From Brassica napus (taxonomy: Eukaryota > Streptophyta > Magnoliopsida > Brassicales > Brassicaceae): 64,000 nt of DNA. Below, one piece after another: positions 58,300-64,000 of the stretch. The position numbers and the translations under genes are program-made. The stretch's first letter is position 1. Each line of letters begins with the position of its first letter. The stretch covers positions 4,980,024 to 5,044,023 of the forward strand of contig NC_063438.1 of NCBI RefSeq assembly GCF_020379485.1, read 5' to 3'. The notes beneath the pieces are model-generated. The model was not told the origin of the DNA. It saw nothing but the letters and a program-made list of their open reading frames with translations, and ran no database searches.

Positions 58300-59310
58300 G
58301 TGAGATTCGAGATCTGGAGAAGAGATTTTATTGAGGAGAGGAGAGTGAGAGAACTCGGCGGGTGACTCGGAGTTCGACTCGCTCTGTGTGTGTTTGCCCG
58401 CTCTTCTCGTGCGATTATATGGTTGGCGGAGATGCGATCACGTGTTTTGAGTGTAGGGGAGTGTGATTCTTAAGGCCGTTGGATCTTTTGTTGAGGAGGA
58501 GTAGACGGTGAGATGTGGTTAGAGATTATCCCACCAACCTCCGTGTCGTTGGTGTGGAGTGTGGTTGGTGAGGCGAGGACCCGACCCGGTATCGATATTT
58601 TTAATTGGATCGTTTATATTAACTCCGACCCGGATCCTTTAGATTTTTGTGGGAAGACGGAAAATATCTTCTGTCAATGACATGATTTGTCATTTTCATA
58701 TTTAGATGTTGGTCGGTAGGCTTGAGCGCTCATCAACCAGATATCCAAACCGAACCCAAACCCAATAATTTGAACCGTTTAAAATACTTGATTAGATCTT
58801 TGTAGGATGATATTTGGATTACTTAGTATTATCCAAATTCAACCCAGTCTTGAAATAATGAATTAAAATATCTAAATTATTATTCGAAAAGAATATTTGA
58901 AACCTGTGCTCAAAAAAAAAAAGTTTGAAACCTAAATAACATACATACTTGATTCCATGTTTTATTTTGATATATTATCTTGAAGAGAAATAAAATGAAT
59001 ACGGATCTAAATTAGATCTCACAAAAAATTATAAAATTTGTTTTTTAACCCGAAATTTTATTAACCGAAATCACACAAAAACATAAAAACATGAATGAGA
59101 CCTTGGAAACTAAACCGAAAACCAAATCACCGCCACGTATGGTAGGTATATTCGTTCAAAAACAAAAACAAACAAAAATAAGCATAAGTTTATATAGCAT
59201 AAAAATTATAAACAAGACAAATAATAATGTTCACATTATTTTACAAATTTATTGACTCTACATGGTTGTGGTTGCAGCTCAAGAATACAAAACATATGAG
59301 AGGAAGAGAT
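58300..59310. other. MAT3 promoter and spacer
   Basis: A pyrimidine/GA-rich leader region to about 58,450, then spacer. A stretch with 'ccaaaccgaacccaaaccc' near 58,745 looks like a decayed hAT-type MITE end. No gene seen. Confidence 0.45.
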
Positions 59311-60520
59311 CTAGTAACTGAGACCGAGCTGAAGTCCAAAAGCAGCATGGACTAAGAAAAGCGCCATTATCCCACTACCCAAGATCCCGTGCACGCCTCT
59401 CAGCTCAGGCTTGTCCTGCGCATTTTTCAAAAACAACAACAACCAGTTTCTTGATCCCAAAACAAAATCATCAAGATCAGAAACTCCTGCATAAAGCTTT
59501 CTTTTTTTTACCTTGAACAAGTTGGTGGTAAGACTGTTTGAATGGTCAAGAGAGCAAGACCTATGAATCCTGTAAAGCGTGTGGGCTACATTGCACAAAT
59601 CCACAACCATATTATAATCATTGCACTTGAAAAAAAAAAAACTCAATACTAAGTTCAAAGATGATACCTTTCGAAGATGGGTTTGTCTGAGGTAAGGAGG
59701 GATGTGATACCACCTGTTGCTCCAAGGGAGAAGAAGAAAAACATTCCAGCTAGGAGCTTCGGTGCAAATCTTTCGCCTTTGCCTTCTCCTCCTAAACCAT
59801 TTCAAACAAACAAATACTCTCTAATCAACAACAACGTTTCTTGTAACATTATATATATTTAGTTAACATTTATCTTACAATGTCATCTGAATAACGAATC
59901 CGGAAGCCTAGGTATGTTCCATATCCACCCATAGCAAAAAGAACCACTGCCTGAGAAGAAACAAGAACAAATTCATCAGCGGAAACAGAACACATGTCAT
60001 AAGACAAAAGAAGTTACAAAGCTTGAAACTGGTAGGGAGGAGGAAGCTTTTACCATGTTACCAGGATGACCCCAATGAACAAGCCAGTCAGGTAGATTCA
60101 ATGACTTCACAATCTCCACAAAGGGACCAATAACAGATCTTACAGTTCCAGCTGCCACAAGAAAAAGACAAACATTAACATAACTTTGTCATCCACTCAA
60201 CCTTATTGGTCAAAGTGTTCAGAGGAAGTTGTGTAGGGTTTACCTCCAGGGAGAGTAGCTACGAGGAGGAGAGGCAGAGGAGAGACTGATCATCAGAGTC
60301 TCTCTACTCTCCTCCTCATCATCACTTCTTGTTTCTTCAACCGCGTCATCTCCGTTGTTAATGGAAGAACAGGCTGGAATCTTTCTACGGCGAGAGGGGA
60401 GAGTGAGGGAAACGAGACACGTTGGGGAATCTGGAGAGAGACGGAGGGGATGAGTAAAGGCGACGAAGTAGGAGGAGAGATGGGGCTTGAGAGAGCGGAG
60501 AATGCGGTAATGGCAGCCAT
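59311..60520 (-). CDS. chloroplast membrane protein, DUF4079-like (At2g36885-like), frameshifted
   Basis: Six exons with GT-AG borders: 60244-60520, 60054-60151, 59879-59950, 59668-59791, 59512-59585 and 59311-59415. The start 'MAAITAFSALSS' begins a Ser/Pro-rich, transit-peptide-like segment. Then come an acidic linker ('DDAVEETRSDDEEES', in another frame), a hydrophobic 'LPLLLVATLPG', 'GTVRSVIGPFVEIVKSLNL', 'HWGHPGNM', 'FAMGGYGTYLGFRIR', 'SLGATGGITSLLTS' and the C-terminal 'MALFLVHAAFGLQLGLSY'. Several transmembrane helices are likely. About five 1-base or small indels break the frame (exon 1 twice, exon 4 near 59769, exon 5 twice), while the residues between them look conserved. It matches the gene beside MAT3 in Arabidopsis. 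The function is unknown to me. Confidence 0.75.
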
Positions 60521-62172
60521 TGGAGAAGAGAGCTGGTGAGTGTAGTCTTTGGTGTGTGAGTGTTGGAAGGTGAGGGAAGTGGTAGAGAAGGAGATAGTTT
60601 TGAGACGATGGAAGAAAGGCAAAGAAAGTGACACGACGTTATGCTCAAACGTTGTCGTTTTACACCTTTTCTCGTCTCAACACGCTGCCATCCCATCCCA
60701 CGTCCCATTTTTTTCCTTCTTAATTCGATTTTAAGTATTAAATATAAATATTTTTGCACAAAAATTTAAAATAAATCTTACAAGTTCCATTTTATAGGGA
60801 ACTTTTAGAATACCCACATGAAATATATATATAATCTATATATATATTTGATGCAAGAAATATATCAGAATTAATCATTTCATTCATAAAGAATCTTTAA
60901 GTGGTTCTTAAAGAACATATTACGTGTTTGAATTTAAAGTAGCGGCATAACTATTTTTAGTTAATAAAATATCAAATTTTTAAAAAAAATTTGTGCGATT
61001 CAAATAATGATTTGACTGATCGCACGATAATCATGTGATAGCAAACAATACAAATACAAGCATCGTATAAGACTGCCAAATTTTATTCTCAGTTAAATTT
61101 TTGATAATAAAGATATTTTCGAGGACGTTTACTATGAGATACAGGGCGGACGATATAATTAACTTACGACACGATTCAATTAGACTAGATTAAAAGAAAC
61201 AACAAAGACTCCAAAATTTCTAAGAGAAAAGATAAGAAAAATTAGACGTCTATTAGATAGTGTCTATGATTACTGATTTACAATTCCAAAGATAAAGATT
61301 TAAAACAAGTTATGTCAAGATATTATCAATTTACATTAAGTGTTAGAAAAATAGCATTATTTAGTGTTAACATATGTTTACCACTATATAACATATTGTA
61401 TTTCTTATCAACACAACACAATAATAATCTATTCTATTATACTTTAATGGTATATCTTCCGGCCCAACTATCTCTAATATTTTTACTTTTCCTTTTTATA
61501 TTGTCTTTTTCTTAAATTATGAGAATCATCTAAGATCAATATCTTTAACAGAGGCGTTTTATGTCTATGGGCTCTCCGAAGATAAACTACCGCGCATATC
61601 CTATAAGACTGCCAAATTTATTCTCCAAATTTATTCTCAGTTTCTGCCAAGTAGAAATACTCCTACTATCATGTTTCAAATACTACACGTATCTTCTCTC
61701 CTGCTCTCATCTCTCACTCAAGAAACTCAAATTTTCATATTTTGCATAGGTTTTGAGTTGGACATCGATCCAGCTTGACTTTTGTAGGTCCAAAAACAAA
61801 ATAAATTCACTCGTGCGTCCCACATGCCTAATAAGTAGTGAGCCTTGTAACTTAAAACCCTCTCACGTCAATTGTTTAAGGGCTTCCCAACACACAAAAT
61901 GAACAATTCTTCGGAATGAGTTTTAAGTGATCATTTCTTCTTGAAACGAGTAGGTTCTTCACAAACTACATAGCTTAGCTCTGATATTAGGTAAACGAAC
62001 AGTAACCTTTAGCCTAGCTTGTCTTTTTGTCATCTTCATATATCAAATCACATTTGATCCATAATATGGCTATCCACAAGACTGTAATACTAAGTAATTA
62101 TGAATTACAAGAAGAAGAAAATGAAATGTTGTGCTTGCATTCTTGTCGCAAGAGAATCATCGTAAATATTTA
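60521..62172. other. spacer
   Basis: Leader and promoter of the minus-strand gene to about 60,720, then AT-rich sequence. ORFs at 61312-61515 and 61561-61749 have no recognisable family. Confidence 0.45.
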
Positions 62173-62970
62173 GAGTATCTCTAAAAAGACTCTCTATTTT
62201 AGAGTTTTCAAAACTTTATATTTGAAGTTTTAAGGCGTTCTTCTCCAAAAGTAAAATTTTAAATTTAACTTCAAATTACCTGTATTTTACATTGTAATCC
62301 TTATATTTGTCATTATTAATATAAAACCATAAAAAATATAAATAACTAGCACATATATAAAAATATTACAGTAATACTAACTAATAAAATCTTACACTAA
62401 AATATAAAATTATAAATAGAAATAGATAGTTTAAATATTAAACTACAAGCAAAATACCACATTAATCCATAAATTATTTCCGTTCGATTACACAGATTTG
62501 TCTAGACAATATTTTAGAGATTTTAGAAGTTTTAGAGCAATTTTACTAGACCATTAGTATTGTTGTAATATTTAAATTTGCGTAATAATTATGTTTTCAT
62601 GTATTTTTTTTTTTAAAAATTAAAGTTTCTTTTGAATTGTCTAATTCTAGTTTTAAAATATTATAAATCTTATTTAAATCTTTTTATTTAATTTTATGTG
62701 TATGTATTTATAAAAACAATTTGAAATATTTATGATATACATAAGTTTTAAAGATTAAAATAATAAATGAGAAAATACTAATAATTATAAATGTGATGTG
62801 TAACTAGTTATAAGGACTAAATACAAATAAAAAGATGAAATTGAAATTTAGAGTTTTGAATAGTGAAACTTCAGTCCTCAAAACTCAAAGTTTGAAGTTT
62901 TGAAATTTTTTTTGGAAAACAAAAAATATATATTTGAAATTATATAGTTTGGTTTATTTTGGAGATGCTC
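62173..62970. mobile_element. PIF/Harbinger-like non-autonomous element
   Basis: 798 bp with ends GAGTATCTCTAAAAAGAC and, reverse-complemented, GAGCATCTCCAAAATAAA. It is flanked by TTA on both sides (62170-62172 and 62971-62973). The interior is AT-rich and non-coding, with 'ttttgaagttttaa'-type blocks near both ends in opposite orientation. Confidence 0.75.
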
Positions 62971-62973
62971 TTA

Positions 62974-63629
62974 GTTCATGCGAGATTAAAAAAAAACTGA
63001 ATACAACAAACTTGTATTTATTAAATTATAAAAATAGTTTAAGTCTGGCATGAAATACTTTTTTAATGTATATCATTATATATAGTTGCTTTCATGATAT
63101 ACTGCTGTCTTATTTTCTATTATATTAGATTACATGTCAACATTCATAATTGTACGGGTTAACATCTTAAAGAGATTTTCCGTCACCCGTCTATATTCAC
63201 TAGATAGGCACCTATTTGAGTGTGGAAAATCGTGGCAGATGCATTTATTGTATGTTACTAAAAGACCGCCTTATCAATTATTGACCTGTTTAATATAAAA
63301 CTATTGATTTCGATCGACCCTCTCGGTATAACCATGAAGTCACTGAAAAATCTTCTCGTGTAGGGACTCCATCTCAATAATTAGAATATACAAATCATGA
63401 AATGTAACAATATATAAGAACTTGTTGCAATGCACATTCTGTAAAAAACCTATTTCAGATTGCAAATTATAACTGGAGTCTGGAGTAGTCTTCTGTTGTA
63501 ACATATTCATACAAAGTTATAACCGTGTTATAGAACTTAAAAACTAGAATCAACAAGTTGATAATAATATCGCAGATGGATGCATACTAAATTGATAAGT
63601 AATATATAATTATATATCAGTAGAATGAA
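62974..63629. other. AT-rich spacer
   Basis: No gene or clear element seen. Confidence 0.4.
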
Positions 63630-64000
63630 TGTTGGATAATTCCAAGCTTGTGGAAACTTAACATATTATTAGATGTTTAATATGTTAAGATAAACACAAT
63701 AAGGAAACCTAGAAATAGGAAAAGGAAGTTTCTATTTAGGTTAGGTTGTGTTTTCCATATCCCACATGTTAAAGGGAATTGTCTTTCATATAAATATAGG
63801 TCTAATGGAGAGGTGTCCATATATCTAAGAGAAACATATTGAGAGCTTTAGTTTTGAGTAGTTTCTAAAGCTAATAAGAAAAGTTGTTCTTATAACTCTT
63901 TGTGTTTCTAAGAGATCTGAATTGGTATCAGAGCCTCAGGTTGGAGACTCGATCTAAGCTTAAGGTTGTAGCTTAAGATCCTGGTGCTTGTGAACAAGAG
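63630..64000 (+). mobile_element. 5' LTR and primer binding site of a Copia-type retrotransposon (cut by window end)
   Basis: An LTR-like stretch starts TGTTGGATAATTCC at 63630. It contains a TATA-like 'catataaatatagg' at 63787-63800 and ends close to 63920. TGGTATCAGAGCC (63923-63935), the initiator-tRNA-Met primer binding site, follows at once. The internal region begins and is cut off at 64000, so coding capacity and target duplication cannot be checked. Confidence 0.78.

Noticed and set aside
60385..60759. Minus-strand ORF of 124 codons
   Set aside because: It is an alternative frame of exon 1 and the leader of the DUF4079-like gene.

Overview
The window is nuclear DNA of a crucifer, most likely a Brassica-type genome. 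The intact or near-intact genes are a UGT73C cluster, a short 124-residue protein gene, GSL8, XTH32, MAT3 and a chloroplast DUF4079-like gene. They lie in the order I recall for Arabidopsis chromosome 2, about At2g36750 to At2g36885. Most genes have plant introns, the spacers are AT-rich, and there are several classes of plant transposon. Identities come from reading the translations and from recalled family knowledge; no database was searched.

Layout. (1) 1-15,100: a UGT73C glycosyltransferase cluster with four full-length intronless genes (three on the minus strand, one on the plus strand) and one 3' relic. The spacers are duplicated. A 5'-truncated LINE of about 3.4 kb is inserted in one spacer copy, and the other copy preserves the empty site. 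Each UGT promoter carries a TGACGT-type bZIP element. One UGT lacks the conserved catalytic Asp. (2) 16,013-16,974: a four-exon gene for a 124-residue protein. (3) 17,150-18,750: a spacer with a complete small Helitron, where ACR10 would be expected from Arabidopsis. (4) 18,804-32,610: an intact 50-exon callose synthase gene (GSL8 type). (5) 33,245-33,328: a tRNA-Tyr gene with an intron. (6) 36,983-38,719: four-exon XTH32. (7) 39,700-56,900: a transposon-rich spacer with a second complete Helitron, two hAT-like elements with 8-bp target duplications, a TRIM retrotransposon, a fold-back MULE with a 9-bp duplication, and decayed fragments of a PI-PLC and a CRLK1-like kinase. (8) 56,960-60,520: MAT3 and a six-exon chloroplast membrane protein gene. 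Both carry many 1-2 base indels in otherwise conserved sequence, which looks more like consensus error than decay. (9) 60,760-64,000: a spacer with a PIF/Harbinger-like element and the 5' LTR of a Copia-type element cut by the window end.

The genes do not form an operon. The UGTs form a tandem detoxification or specialised-metabolism cluster that is probably co-regulated. GSL8 and XTH32 both act on the cell wall or cell plate, but their adjacency is ancestral synteny. I found no convincing undescribed biological system. The strongest leads are the Asp-to-Ser UGT, the shared UGT promoter module, the clean transposon boundaries and the indel cluster at 57-60.5 kb.
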